The notes beneath the pieces were generated by a model, which did no database searches, had not been told where the DNA came from, and saw only the letters and a list, made by a program, of their open reading frames with translations. DNA of 64,000 nucleotides from Brachycybe producta (Eukaryota; Arthropoda; Diplopoda; Playtdesmida; Andrognathidae), in assembly GCA_036925085.1 (NCBI GenBank), contig JAUPFP010000010.1, forward strand, positions 1,465,278-1,529,277. The letters run 5' to 3'. Below, piece by piece: positions 1-15,119 of this stretch (positions within the stretch are counted from its first letter, which is position 1; each line of letters opens with the position of its first letter). A program made the translations under genes and the position numbers.

Positions 1-163
1 TACTCTATTGAGCATGTCATCTCGTGGCTTGACGCGCACACTCATAGCCACTGCATGTGATGCAAAAAAAAAAAACGGTGGTGGAGGTGGTAGCTCTATG
101 GACAAGCACACCCCATGTGGCAACACAAACTGGCCCGTCTGAGGTATACATGTATATCACAGA

Positions 164-706
164 TGGTATCTCAAAAATGTATACACACTGTGCTTGTTAT
201 TAAATTAAAAATCAGTAAATTAAGAGTAAATGTTACAATACAGATTAGATATAACAGCATTGTATTATTTTATGTTGAAATGATGCATTATCTCAAGTTT
301 TCAAAATGTCCACCATTCTCATCAACGCATTGCTGACATTTGTAAGAAACTGATCTGCAAACATCAATTAACATATCTCTTTGTCATTTTGCGACGATTC
401 TCTTCGATTTCTGGCCACACTTGTATAAATGGGAAGTAATAAAACGAGAATTGTCGCACAATTGCAACAGATACGAGCGCACGTTAATTGATGTTTGCAA
501 TTCAGTTTCTTACCAATGTCAGCAATGCGAATGGAGGACATTTTCAATATTTGAGATAATGCAATTCATTTAAACATAAAACATGCAATGCTGTTATATT
601 AAATCTCGATTGTAACATTTACTCTTAATTATGAAATTAAATTTCAGAAAATAAAACATGGCAGTTATTAACAACCAAAAAGTGTATACCTTTTTTTCGG
701 ACACCC
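164..706. mobile_element. foldback element derived from a Tc1/mariner-like transposon
   Basis: Two arms, about 164-376 and 480-706, are inverted repeats of each other; the right end reads TCGGACACCC with GTATACC just inside. The left arm on the minus strand encodes the fragment CQQCVDENGGHFENLR and a stop, a C-terminus typical of Tc1/mariner-superfamily transposases. The right arm encodes a decayed copy. It is non-autonomous. The rest of 1-163 shows nothing recognisable. Confidence 0.6.
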
Positions 707-1765
707 TTTTAACATTTTATTTTGACAAAAAATATGCTGACACTCTTAATAAAGATAGAAATTGTATTAAGAGAAACATAACTCAACACTTTGTGATTTG
801 TTAAGTTTTTCTTTGAAATATTTAATTAGTTGGACGATTATGTGAGGTGTCGAGAGGCTTCAACAATATAATAATAAAAAAACGCAACCTGAAATTGGTT
901 GTCCAAGAAGAAAACGAAGGAAAAGGAAAGGAAAAAAACAAAACAAAAAAAAAACACAACGATAATCTTTTAAGCTGAAACTAACAAGACAGGCCTAAAA
1001 TTAAAGTGGGTTTATATAAGAAATGTAGACAATCTTGAGCCTTACGTGTACTCTAGAAAAGTATATAACTAATCCCTATGGTAGACAACAGAAGAGAAAA
1101 AAAAACCTACAAAAAACCTACCTCTATGTGCAAAGTGTTCACACAAAAAAAAATTGCTCTACTTTTGTTTTCAATTTATTACATTTGGTGAAAAATGGTT
1201 CGCATAAAAGTCAAGATTTCCTTCGCCAATGGACAAAACAACAAGATTGGATATTGAATATGGAATAAAATACTAGATATCGTTATTAATAGAGACCTAC
1301 ATAAAGCCCGTTGGCCTAAGTTGGCGATAATTGTAAGAAAAAAATCCGTAGTCTTTGTATCATGGGTCTGGCGGGCTTTATGGGTCTGGTGGGGCACGTG
1401 GACTCGGCTAACTATATAATATTTTGTAGACTGGACAGTACATCAATATTTCTTTTACAAAATGTAGGAATCTAAATTGTAAACTCCAAATCTAAATGGG
1501 ATAGATTGAGTGTAGGTCACCTGGACGATCTATATTTCACAACTGTAGGTCACTCGGTTACCTACACTTTAGAATTTTTTTATAACAGTCATAAGGTGGG
1601 GTTATGTTAAATTAAGCTTGTTGCGGGGGGCCTAGAGGAAATGCCCCCCCCCCAGAATGTAAAAAAGTGTAGGTCATTGAGTGACCCACAGTTGTTCTCC
1701 AAATGGTGACTTACATGAATAACTAGTCTGTCTCAAACTAAACCAAGCTAAACTTAACTTCAATT
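707..1765. other. no gene seen; AT-rich DNA with a small GTGTAGGTCAC repeat
   Basis: Poly-A tracts near 940-960 and three GTGTAGGTCA copies at about 1510-1680, one pair inverted (GTGTAGGT ... ACCTACAC), possibly a tiny MITE remnant. Confidence 0.4.
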
Positions 1766-2005
1766 AAGTGAAGACCGTTTAACACGAAAAATCGGATAAT
1801 ACGAAATATATTTTCGGTCCCGTTTCTCAGTATAAAGTTTTTCCATGGCATTTTAATTCGTTTAAGACGAAACGAATACCAAGACAATATCAGTTAGCAC
1901 AACGAATTATTTTGGTCTCAGAAATAAAAATCCACATAAAATTCTTTTTAACATGAAAAATAATTCGTAAAACAAATTCAATTTCGTGTTAATTGGGTTG
2001 TTTTT
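1766..2005. repeat. dispersed repeat with GTTTAACACGAAAA start
   Basis: GTTTAACACGAAAAATCGGATAATACGAAA recurs in related form at 18870-18915 and a degenerate inverse lies near 1985 (AATTTCGTGTTAAT). This gives a roughly 220-bp element with inverted ends. No coding capacity. Confidence 0.45.
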
Positions 2006-4648
<2,643 letters not shown>

Positions 4649-5566
4649 AGTATAGTAGGCCCTATAGTATGATATACAATAGTACCTAACATATTATGTT
4701 TGAGGCTAGATTACTCGAAACAGATTGTGTAAAAACAATTTAATTCCAAGCTGCAAAAAACGTAATAAAAATAAAATTCCATTTGCAGCTCGTATAACAT
4801 TTATGAGAGAAAGAGAAAACTAAAAAAAACCCGCCCTTAAAAAAATCACTAAATGACCTAGAAACACTTTCAAAAATAAAAAAGACCTTCTTCTTCTTCT
4901 TCATGTCAATACTGACAATTGTAAATTCAATTTATATAGTATATATCACATACAAACATGCACAGAAATAACACAAATACACATCAAGAAGAAAAACACA
5001 CACACACACACATTTCACATAGGAATATAGGGGCCAACAAAACAAAAGGTAATAATAAAAAAAGTATTTGTTGAATAGTTCTGCACAAAAAAAAATGAAA
5101 ACATTGAAAGTTCTGCACAAAAAATAAGTTTTTTGTGTTCAATTGTGGAGAGATTTATCAATGATTTTTAACAAAGAAGTGAGGAAGAAAAAGTATAGAA
5201 AAAAAAAGTGTGTGGACTATAAGACTTGGAAAGAACTTTTAAAGCACTTTCTCTGCACAACACAAATGTATTGTCATGGATCCTCCTCCTCCCCCTTATT
5301 GTATATATATATATATAGACCATTGAGAGGGCCAAAGAAATAACCATTATACATCACCATTGGTCTGTGTGTGTGTGTGTGTATATATATGGACCTAAAA
5401 TACAATTGGACATCGAAAACAGCGTTTTATGTCAATCTCTTACATGTACACAGACACATAGAGCTGAACTAGTTCTTAACACAAGTAAAAAAAAAGGAAA
5501 AAAAAGGAGAAATGTCAATGTAGAACGGCTAAACTAAGCGAGAACATTGTATTTTGTTATTTGTAA

Positions 5567-5728
<162 letters not shown>

Positions 5729-6398
5729 CTGAGAGTGAGATTTATATAGAGAGAAAGAGTGCAAGAGAGAGATAGAGATTTCTTGAGAAAAGATGAAGAA
5801 GAGAAAAAAGTCTCCAAAAAGAAGAAGAAGAAGAAGAAGAAGGAACAACAGAAGGAGATAGAGTAAAGAGAAAAGTGCACTTGGGGTCATACAAATCTAA
5901 TAGACATTTAATATAGTCCATCCTCAGCCGAGATACACATACTGTATAGATAGACAGAAAGAGAGAGATCTGCAATATGTGTGTGTTTGATGGAAAAGTA
6001 GAAAAAGACAGGGATGAAAAAAAAAACTTGTATTCTAAATCTTGTTTTTTTTTGTTGTTGTTAAAGGTTACATCAACGGTCACATTATAATTTTGTTTTT
6101 AGAAAGAAAAAAAATATCATGTTTGGATGAAATCTTCCATGAGAAAATTGAAATCTGTTTGTTGTTTGGGTAATATTTGGGTATATTTTTGGAAGAAGAT
6201 ACAAAAAATCTGAATGCATGTTTCTTCTTTACTTTGATAATAAAAGCACATTTTTTTCTTTCTAAAAAAGGCCAAGAGGTTAAAAGGTGTTCAACTTTAT
6301 CTTAGAAACTTCATTCGAAAACCTTTTTTTCTTTCAGTATGAAGTTTATTTCAGTTGAGTATCAGAGATTAAGTTAAAAAAAAGTTCTTGACTATTTT

Positions 6399-6614
6399 TA
6401 ACTTAATTAACAGTTGATTCTTCTAAATAGTCACTTTTAAGAATATTAAAACCCATCTCGTATTTAAAACAATTTATTCATTTTAGAATTATATTAAAGA
6501 ATATAAAATGAATAAATTGTTTTAAATACGAGATGGGTTTTAATATTCTTAAAAGTTTTTTTTTTAATTTTTTAAAAGTGACTATTTAGAAGAATCAACT
6601 ATGAATTAAGTTAA
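6399..6614. mobile_element. near-perfect foldback (hairpin) element
   Basis: The left arm from 6399 and right arm to 6614 pair across an 18-nt loop near 6487-6504. An inner stretch of about 53 bp (ACTTTTAAGAATATTAAAAC ... to the loop) is perfect. The right arm carries a ~22-bp T-rich insertion. It starts and ends with TTAACTTAATT / AATTAAGTTAA. Confidence 0.75.
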
Positions 6615-6644
6615 AACTAATATAAACTCAAGTAAGATATGATA

Positions 6645-7087
6645 AAGGGCCTTTTACACGGTCAGTTCTGTTCTCAGTTCAGTTTAATGTTCAGTCGAAC
6701 TGTCAGTTTTTCCAATGTGTAAAACGGAAAAGACGGATAGGATAACTGAAACGGAGATGCGAACTGATGGGATCGGTCGACCTATTTTGTTTCATTTCAG
6801 TTTTTAGAATNNNNNNNNNNNNNNNNNNNNNNNNNNNNNNNNNNNNNNNNNNNNNNNNNNNNNNNNNNNNNNNNNNNNNNNNNNNNNNNNNNNNNNNNNN
6901 NNNNNNNNNNAACGGAAAAGACGGATAGGATAACTGAAACGGAGATGCGAACTGATGGGATCGGTCGACCTATTTTGTTTCATTTCAGTTTTTAGAATTC
7001 CTACGTGTAAAAACACGTTAATCGAAGTTCACAAAAAGTGAAAATGAAACTGAACTGAGAACAGAGCTGACCGTTTAAAAGGCCCTT
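6645..7087. mobile_element. MITE with AAGGGCCTTTTA termini, split by the assembly gap
   Basis: Terminal inverted repeats AAGGGCCTTTTACACGGTCA and TGACCGTTTAAAAGGCCCTT enclose GTTCTCAGTTCAGTTT / AAACTGAACTGAGAAC. The 100-N gap and an 88-bp duplicate inflate it; true length is about 255 bp if the duplicate is artefactual. Confidence 0.7.
6811..6910. other. assembly gap, exactly 100 N
   Basis: The 88 bases before the gap (6723-6810) are repeated identically after it (6911-6998), so the contig ends overlap and no real sequence need be missing. Confidence 0.98.
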
Positions 7088-7224
7088 GAAAAATGAATTT
7101 GTTGAAATGGGATTCATTGTTTAAGTGAAAATTGAAGGCCCACCCCCACCCCCTTTTTTTTGCGGTTCTGAGAAAATTCAGAATCTTCTCTGGCCAAAAG
7201 GTTTTTTGTTTTTTTAAGGAGAAA

Positions 7225-7505
7225 ATTAAATAAAAACTCGAAGTGTTTTAAAAACTAGAATAATTGCTGATAATGCTAAAAGTATTTTCGTAATAATACC
7301 TTTAAAAATAAACTTTTTATGACAACTTGAAAAAGGCAAAAATAGTTTTTTTCATGAAATGTCATTCGAAAAAATCTCTAAACGGGTCATTTTCAAACTA
7401 GTCTACTACATGTATAAAATGCTTATTTTTAAGATATTACCATGACATTTTTTTAAAACATAATCCTCTACCATTCTAGTTTTTAAAATAATTTGAATTT
7501 TTTGC
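7225..7505. repeat. dispersed AT-rich repeat R1, copy 1
   Basis: Marked by TTAAAAACTAGAATAATTGC at one end, GTCATTTTCAAACTAG in the middle and CCATTCTAGTTTTTAAAATA at the other, so the two ends are inverted. Related copies lie at about 13905, 15120, 23960-24545, 50540, 60720 and 63850. No coding capacity. Confidence 0.6.
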
Positions 7506-7969
7506 GCCAAAAGTATCCCAAAAAACATCTTATGAAGCGCAGCATTAGACACTGCAATGGCGGCATGAGGGTACACCCAAAATTATCTATTCAACCACCT
7601 TAAGACACAAATTAGTGATATTATTCATTTTTTTTCATGATTATAACTTTCCAATTTGAAAAAGGGAAAAATAATTCTCGTGAAATGTTGATGCAAAAAA
7701 AAACCCTCTAAAACAGATTTTAAAACTAGTATAATGAAATGTTAATTTATAAAAAAAATCTTGATAATGAAAAAAAAAAACGTTTAGCATGATCTTCTAA
7801 TTTACAATCTTGAAAAAAAAGTTTTCGTGACGTTTATTTACACCAAAACAACTCTCCAGCCTAGTTAAGCCGTGCGCCAATAGTTCTACTTCTATTTTTA
7901 GCATGAAATTCTGCTACAAAGATCACATAAAGCTCTATTTTATACCTTTGTTGCTTTTTACAGCAATAA

Positions 7970-8353
7970 AGCCTCGGTTTCACGATACTTGCTGTCATGA
8001 AAGTAGCAACTATCGCGAGAACTATCATCGTGAAAACCACATGATAGTCACTATCGCACTATCTCGATCGACACTAGATAGTTGATAATACTGTCACGAT
8101 AGTAATAGTTGTTGTGTGACCGTTTGTAGGGAAATATCCACTTTGCAGGGAAACTCGGCTTCTGGAGGGAGAAAGGCAACACTGTTGTTGACTCAAACAT
8201 ATCTTTGAAGTAGACGTCACACTGTCATGACAGAACTATATCACGTTTACTTCAAGACATGGTTAGATAGTTGCTTATCGTGAGAGTGAACTATCGCAAC
8301 TTTCATGACAGCTACTCTCATGAAAAAACAATCGCCACCGTGAAAACGAGGCT
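7970..8353. mobile_element. MITE with AGCCTCG termini and TAA target duplication
   Basis: Ends AGCCTCGGTTTCACGAT and CACCGTGAAAACGAGGCT, flanked by TAA (7967-7969 and 8354-8356). A second copy is at 51506-51924 with TTA flanks. A 3-bp TWA duplication fits PIF/Harbinger transposition. The interior is full of ACTATCG and CGATAGT sub-repeats. Confidence 0.75.
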
Positions 8354-9553
8354 TAAAGGTCTAACATGATTGTGAAACCAATTTAAATTTGGGATGGATG
8401 GATGGATGTTAGAATGAATGGATTTCAAAACGTTCTGAGCGATCTAACATAGGAATGGGACCAGTTACGCTAAAATGTCATCACATCTAAAATCATTTTC
8501 ACATTCCAGCAACGCTACCTAATTAATTTCATAATTTTTAGCTTAATTGCAACTAATAAAAATAGATACAAAAAAAAAAACATCATTTTTATCCTTAAAT
8601 CTCTTAAAAGATGTTCTAAAGTTGTGTTACAATAGTATGGCATTATTCTTTTAGACATCTAAATAAAAATACATCGTCCTTTATGCATAAACTAGCACAT
8701 GCGCAAAACGACATTAACATTTTTAAATAGAAAATAATGATCAAAAGACAATGTGGCTGAGATTTATTTTAGAATCACGAAATAAACTACATGACGTTAT
8801 TAGTCACAAAAAAAAAAGAAGTATAAAGACCAATCCCAAATTGAATGCAAATAGAAAAGAGATGTTTTGAAATCATTCATTCATTCATTTGTCATCATCA
8901 TCCATAATAATAATAATAACCATTTTGTCTAATAATATACAGCTAGAGCTTTAATAATGAGCAATCAAATTGCAGTTGTTGCAATTAAAAAGAAAAACAC
9001 CAAATCTCACATGAACAACTTTCTTTTATTTTTGTTTTTGTCTGATGCCACCATTTAATCTCCATTTTATATAGAGATCCAATTGAATTTTATTTCGAAA
9101 CTCAAAAAGTACTACTAAATAAAAGATGAGTTTGATGATTAAAAACTTCAACTGTAAACTGAAAACAACTAAACATACTGTACCCCCACATTTAAAAAGC
9201 ACACACAGCTCTCTTTGTTTTTGCTTTTTGCGTTTCAAATTACAAAAGACTTACTTACAAACGACAATTAAAAAAAAAACTAAGATCTACGAGAGAATTA
9301 ATTAGATCAAATTAGATCATATACGAAAAGAAGGAGGCAAAGGATAGAAATTCAATCAAAATTCGGCTGAATGATCCCCCCCCCCCCCTCTTCTCCCTCT
9401 CAAACCCCTTTGTGATTGCTCCTGAATCACATCCGCATCAAAAATGGGTTTCAAAACATTCAATAAAGAAGAAAACTTCAAAGAATGATAATGATGATGA
9501 TGATGATGATGATGGAAATGAAAATACTAAATGAAAGAAAAGAGTCCTCTTAC
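8354..9553. other. no gene seen; putative intron downstream of the 48-nt exon
   Basis: AT-rich DNA with GGAT, TCAT and ATGATG simple repeats and a C-tract at 9376-9388. I found no further exon of the minus-strand gene here. Confidence 0.4.
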
Positions 9554-9601
9554 CATTTGATGAAAGCCATTGTTTCGCTTCAGTTGTAGTTGAAGCCACA
9601 C
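9554..9601 (-). CDS. candidate 48-nt internal exon of the same minus-strand gene
   Basis: On the minus strand a pyrimidine tract ending in TTTTTTTTAG precedes position 9601, and a GTAAGAG donor starts at 9553. The 48 nt enter with two bases that complete a phase-1 codon and leave with one base, so the exon is symmetrical (phase 1-1). It encodes 15 full codons reading VASTTTEAKQWLSSN; the last base, G, begins the next codon. Joined after the exon at 61250-61184 the frame stays open. The pattern EAxxWL-x3-G is loosely like the start of matrix-metalloproteinase propeptides, where WL-x3-GYLPP is common. That family guess is weak because the GYLPP part would lie in a further exon not found in positions 1-9553. 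Confidence 0.45.
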
Positions 9602-10039
9602 CTAAAAAAAAGATAAGAGAAAATACAAATTAGTAATTAGGATAAATGGCCCTATTCAAAAACATATAACAAAAAAGTTAATAGTAGGGCCTTAATTATC
9701 ATCATCATCATTATTATTATTATTATTATTATTATAGCTGATTTTGTAGGGGGAAAAAGCATTCAAATAATAATAGCTAAGTAAAAGCAGCTCTCCAACC
9801 TCAATGAAAGTTACAGAAAAACAAATAAACGGCTAAATTGATAAAAACAAAATTATGATAATCCATCCTAATCTTATGTTGAGCTCAATTGCCACTTATT
9901 TATTTTAGCAGCTCACTTAGTCTATAAAATAACTTGAATTTATGAAAGATAATCAGTTCTGTTGCCAAACATATGTTTTATCTATTACTGTATTTGTGGT
10001 AGTTGTTTTATTATTTTAAGTTATTATTATGGATCCAAA

Positions 10040-10229
10040 AAGAAAGAGAAAGGGAGAGAGAGATTGGAAGAGAGAAAGATTGTAAGAGAGAGAGACAGAG
10101 AGAGAGAAAGAGTGAAAGAGAAAGATTGGGAGAGAGAGAGAGAGACAGAGAGAGAGAGAAAGAGTGAAAGAGAAAGATTGGGAGAGAGAGAGAGAGACAG
10201 AGAGAGAAAAAGAGTGAAAGAGAAAGATT

Positions 10230-10265
<36 letters not shown>

Positions 10266-10425
10266 AAGAGTGAAAGAGAAAGATTGGGAGAGAGAGAGAG
10301 AGAGGAAGAAAGAATGGGAGAGAGAAACAGTGGAAGAGAAAGACAGAAAGGGGAGAGAGAGAAAGGGAGAGAGAAATAGCAAGGGGGAGAAAGACAGCGA
10401 GAGAGAGAGGGAAAAGGAGAAGTAA
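10040..10425. repeat. GA-rich minisatellite, about 52-bp unit
   Basis: GTGAAAGAGAAAGATTGGGA recurs at about 10111, 10163, 10213 and 10269 between GA runs. ORFs of R/E or S/L repeats on either strand are artefacts. Confidence 0.9.
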
Positions 10426-10735
10426 AGAGAGAGTTTAGTCAACGCAGTTTTAAGTGATGCTTTGAGTGATTGCCTACCCTAAAGGGGTGTGAATTTCTGT
10501 TCGAGTTTGTAACAAATTAAGGAACAGAGATAAAAAGGAGAAAACCTATTAGAAAAAGAGAAAATAGGCGTCAAAGAAAAAAAAAATATGTAGTTAGGTT
10601 AAGAAGAAGATATATGTTCGAAATCAGAATAGTGGTCATAAAGTAAATGGCTGGTAACAGGAAGAAAACATTTTTAATGCGACTATTGCACAAGATCCAG
10701 GCAGGCAGAACATAAGAGTGGCCTCAAGGCTTCTT

Positions 10736-10936
10736 CTTCTCTCTACGTCTCCCTTCTTCTTCTTCTTCTTCTTCTTCTTAAGATGAAAGAACAACATAAA
10801 ACAAGAAACGCCAAAATCACATTAAACGGATATGAAAAAGAGGAGAGAGAGAGAGAGAGAGAGGTAGAGAGAGAGAGAGAGAGAGAGAGAGGTAGAGAGA
10901 GAGAGAGAGAGAGAGGTAGAGAGAGAGAGAGAGATC
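10736..10936. repeat. (CTT)n followed by (GA)n microsatellites
   Basis: CTT units at 10748-10780 and GA with GGTA interruptions at 10840-10936. Confidence 0.95.
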
Positions 10937-11184
10937 GTGTTTCTTGGAAACACTTCATTTTTCATTTTACAGTGTGGACACTTACAAATGTACCGCCATC
11001 AAATTTTCAAAAAAGAAATTTTCTTTAGAAAAATACACCACAAGACTACAGAACTTTTTTTATTTCAGTCTGGCATCGCTGAAATATGTTCTATAACCCA
11101 ATTAAAACCCCTTTAGGCCCGAGAAAAACATACTAGGTGGCTTCCACAAGATTTAGTACAAGAAATGAGTGAAAATACTGCTTT

Positions 11185-11570
11185 AAGGGCGATCGCAGAT
11201 GACAGACAATCGGTAGCAGACAATGCCAGACAGTTGAGTCGGTCAGAATGACAGTACTGGTTCCTTACAGGGCGACGCACACAGCCAACTAATCTGTCAC
11301 CCGCGCTCGCCCTGAGGGTAAACGCAGACGGCAGACAGTCGGTGACAGACTAAATGAAAGTAAGGACAGTGCACACGACCGATAGTCTGTCAGACGTCTG
11401 AGAAAGTTGTGCTTGTGCATGGATGCCTGTCATCATGAGAGATCCCAGTGTTGATGAAACATTTTCAATGTAATTTTCTAAGTAAAAACTACAAACTGTC
11501 CGACTAATTAGTAGTTCTGGCTGAGTACAGGTTTCCCATCCCACTGCCGATAGGCCACTCACAATCGGAT
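11185..11570. repeat. repeat family with GGGCGA...GCAGACG and CAGACAGTCGGT motifs
   Basis: AGGGCGATCGCAGATGACAG, ACGCAGACGGCAGACAGTCG and related blocks recur within 400 bp. The interrupted element at 28024 belongs to the same family. It is probably two adjacent MITE copies. No gene. Confidence 0.45.
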
Positions 11571-12778
11571 CGGCGGGGAAAAACAGAACAGAAATTGCCC
11601 AATTACTTCTGAGACACTCTGTATTGACAATATGATCACCACTTGACAGCTAATTCAATTAGAAATTAAGGCACAGATTAGTTAAAGGTCACATTATGTG
11701 AGTCTCTGATAATCTTCAACTGAACCAGATGTTAGTTAATGGGATAATTAATAAGGACAAAGCTTTTAAAATGCAAATAATTCCGAAATGTGCAAATTGT
11801 TTTTAGAAATCGTGCGTTTTATTCAAATAGAAAATAAACCTAAAAAAATGCAAAAATACACAAGAAAATCTATCATTTTACACAAATAAAAATGTATATT
11901 ATACATTATAGCAAAATAATCAGAAGCAATAACAGAAAATACAAAATTAAAACTATTTCGTTTTGAGTGGTATATTCAAGTGAAATTGTACAAATTTATA
12001 AAGATTGAGCGCCACTTGCGCGTTTTATGCATTCTTATTTTGAATTAAACTGATTATTATTGCACATTTGGCACCTATATTTTATCATGTAGTGTAAGCC
12101 AAAAAAAAGGGTTGGAACCATGATTATGCGTTTTGTGCAATTTATGCAAACTTCTGGCCTTTAATAATTACACTTATTTTTTCATACAGAGATACAATTT
12201 TGTTGAAACTACTGTTTAATATACTAGAAAGTACGAATATAATGGATGTAGGAAGAATAATAAAGAATGAAAGAGCATACCCCTCCCACATCCAGTAAAC
12301 ACTGTAGCCTCCACCCAACTCAGTTACTATGAAATCAGGAAGATGAAAAACAGCGGGAAGTACACTGTACAAGGGTATCATTTTCAAAATATTCTTATGA
12401 AGCAAAAAAAAAAAAAAGAAACCAGGAAATGTGATGCTGATGATAAAAGTTACTTAAAAAAAGCCTTTGTGAACAAAAAAAAAAGCCTCAAGCAAACAAT
12501 AAATGTAATTGCAAAAAAAAAAAAAAAGAATTCCATCTAGAAAAGTATTTTAAAGCTGAATCAGCTCTTTTGAATTGGGTGTGGTCATTGTTTATTTTAC
12601 TGCTTATTTTCTTCCGCCTCTTCCTCCGCTTTTGCTTTTATTCAATTTGGCGCAAATTTAGTTAGCATCATCATGTCTTTTATTGCTCTGGTTATGTCGA
12701 TGTGTTGAATATGCTGAAATGTTAAACAACAGGTGACGTCATGAGGAAGGAAAACCATGCATTGTTGGAGTAGATTAA

Positions 12779-13420
12779 GAGCCTACAGTGAAAAAAAACT
12801 TACAAAAATCTTCGCATGTAGGCGCTTCTGTAGCTGTGACGTCAACATGTGGCAAAAAAATCAATTTTGATACTTTTGTCCGCCATTTTCTCTCTTATCG
12901 ATGGATAAAAGTGGGTATATTTTAATAACGACTCTTTTTTGGGTAAATATGCACTACTGAAAAAAGGAAGAGCAACTTTCGATCTACAATGGTGAGTAAT
13001 TTGAGTCGTATACAATTAGTGGTCAAATTTTAGGGTATCATGAAACTTATGGTTAGTGGGAAATTTAGATCCTATAAAATGTATAAACGGAGGAGCGTTT
13101 GTCGCCTATGGCATTTAACATAAGCTACAAAAATACGAGATTTTAAATTGCAATTAAAAATAGAAAAACTAATTATAAACTTGTACCAACGTATCACTAG
13201 ATGAGCAATATTGTTATGTACATATTGCAATTTGAATTTTGAAAATAACAATTTTCGTTGCAGAAAACAAAACGTTTGCCTCAACCATGTATTTTTAAAA
13301 TAGGAATTTCTCTTTCTCATTGGTTTCAATGGCTTAGCTGTGGGGCGCCACTAAACGGCGAAAAGTGGAACTATAATTATCATCTGCTAATATTCAAAAT
13401 GGCGTCACACATATAGGCTC
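12779..13420. mobile_element. non-autonomous element with TTAA target duplication, copy 1
   Basis: Ends GAGCCTACAG and TATAGGCTC (GAGCCTA/TAGGCTC inverted), flanked on both sides by TTAA (12775-12778, 13421-13424), as made by piggyBac-type transposases. Copy 2 at 26591 shares long stretches such as ATCTTCGCATGTAGGCGCTT. No transposase ORF. Confidence 0.7.
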
Positions 13421-13424
13421 TTAA

Positions 13425-13904
13425 CGGCAAAGCTATTCGAATTTCATTCATTCATGGGGCCATTTGATGACGACACTCATTTTCTTTAACGTTTGCAGCA
13501 TCGTAAAATCCAACGTATAACCAGATAATTATCAATGGCGTAGCTAGGTTTATGGCGCTCGGGAGCAAAAATCTTCAGTGTGCCCCCCCCCCCAATTTTT
13601 TTTTATTTAAAAATAGAAATTGGGTTAGAGATTAGAATTCAAAAATGAAACCAGCATCCTAGCACAGCCTTCTAAAGACTCAAAAGTTTTGAAGTGCGTT
13701 TTGGTTGCCTTTCTAATTAATACTCTCTTAACATTGCGCCCCCAAACCTCCTGTGGGCCCCCAGTTAAGCCCTTTGAGCATTATATAAAGACGGAAAAAA
13801 GCTCATTAATATTTTAAAGTTTCTGCAAATTTTTTTTAAAAATCCTGTCGAAATTCGATTATAAGAATCTCTTATTAAAGATGGTTTATGAACAGCTTAT
13901 TTTT
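13425..13904. other. no gene seen
   Basis: Includes a C-tract (13582-13592) and GCGCCC..GGGCCCCC remnants near 13550-13770 that look like an old repeat. Nothing else recognisable. Confidence 0.3.
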
Positions 13905-14175
13905 CAAACTGTCTTTCAGAAAAGCAAAATTAAGAAAAAACTAGAAAGTGTTTTTATAAACTAGAAAAGTAGCTTAATCACTTGAGGATGGTTTTCATGT
14001 TGGTATATCTTTCAAAATAAGACTTTTTATAGACAAAGATTAAAAAAATAACATATGTTTAAAGTTGGGTCATTTTCAAACTGAGATAAAAAGCTTATTT
14101 TAAAAGACATCAACATAAAAACATCATTAAATGATTGAGCTACCCTTCTAGTTTCTAGAACACATTCAAGTTTCT
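13905..14175. repeat. dispersed repeat R1, copy 2
   Basis: Contains AAACTAGAAAAGTAGCTTAATCACTTGAGG at one end and the inverted AATGATTGAGCTACCCTTCTAGTTTCTAG at the other, so R1 is a palindromic element. Confidence 0.6.
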
Positions 14176-14697
14176 CTTCATTTTGCACCTGAAAGACAGA
14201 ATATAATCAAGATTTCGAGAGGCTTTTTAACACTTTGAAAACCACCTTAAGGCCTCACAGATTTAGAAAAAAAAATCTTCCAAAGCCACGTGGTTAAATT
14301 ATTATCTAAACAAAAGTAAAAACGAACAAAAGCCGCCAGAGATTTCTATTTTAATGCTCTAAATAAATACGATTAAAGGATAGAGACAACAACAAAAAAG
14401 AAACCTCATTGCAAAAACCCCTTTTAAAAATTTCACACAAAAGAAATTCAAGATTGATGAAAGACAAATAAGTAATAAAAATATAATAAAAGGCAAACAC
14501 ACAGTCTAAAATGAGCCAATTTATTACGCTCGTATATGTTTTTCGTCTATGTAAATAAAACATTACACACTATGGAATGTTAATCTCACATTCTTGTGGT
14601 GGTTTTTCAAGGGAGGTTCTCTAATAAAAAGCGACCACATTTTATCAACGGTTTCTAGGAACCAATTCCTTGGTTCACATCATTATCGTTATCATTC

Positions 14698-14746
<49 letters not shown>

Positions 14747-14851
14747 TATCCTTTCAAAAAAAAAAAAAAGTATTTCCAAAAAGCCAATGCACAAATGATG
14801 CAAAAATATTTTTTGTTAAAACTTTATATGAACCAATCAGTTTCATGATCA

Positions 14852-14888
<37 letters not shown>
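14698..14888. repeat. (TCA)n and (CA)n microsatellites
   Basis: TCA at 14698-14746 and CA at 14852-14888, separated by A-rich DNA. The histidine-run ORF over the first is artefactual. Confidence 0.95.
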
Positions 14889-14893
<5 letters not shown>

Positions 14894-15119
14894 GACACGA
14901 ACGCACGCAAAAATGAAAAAACATGTTTGACACAAATTCCACTAAAAATCATTAATTAAGAGGTGGCTCAATAGATATTTAAATTTGGTTTTATTCAACC
15001 TCGAATGGCGAGGCCTGCGTGTCTATTATGTTCTATATAAGAGGTTCTCTTCTCTCCACTCGAGGGTTTGAGAAAATTTCTATTTTTTAAGCGGAACGTG
15101 TTTCAGGAGAAACATTACG

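Noticed and set aside
14594-14848. Histidine-run ORF
   Set aside because: Reading of the (TCA)n microsatellite; no coding signal around it.
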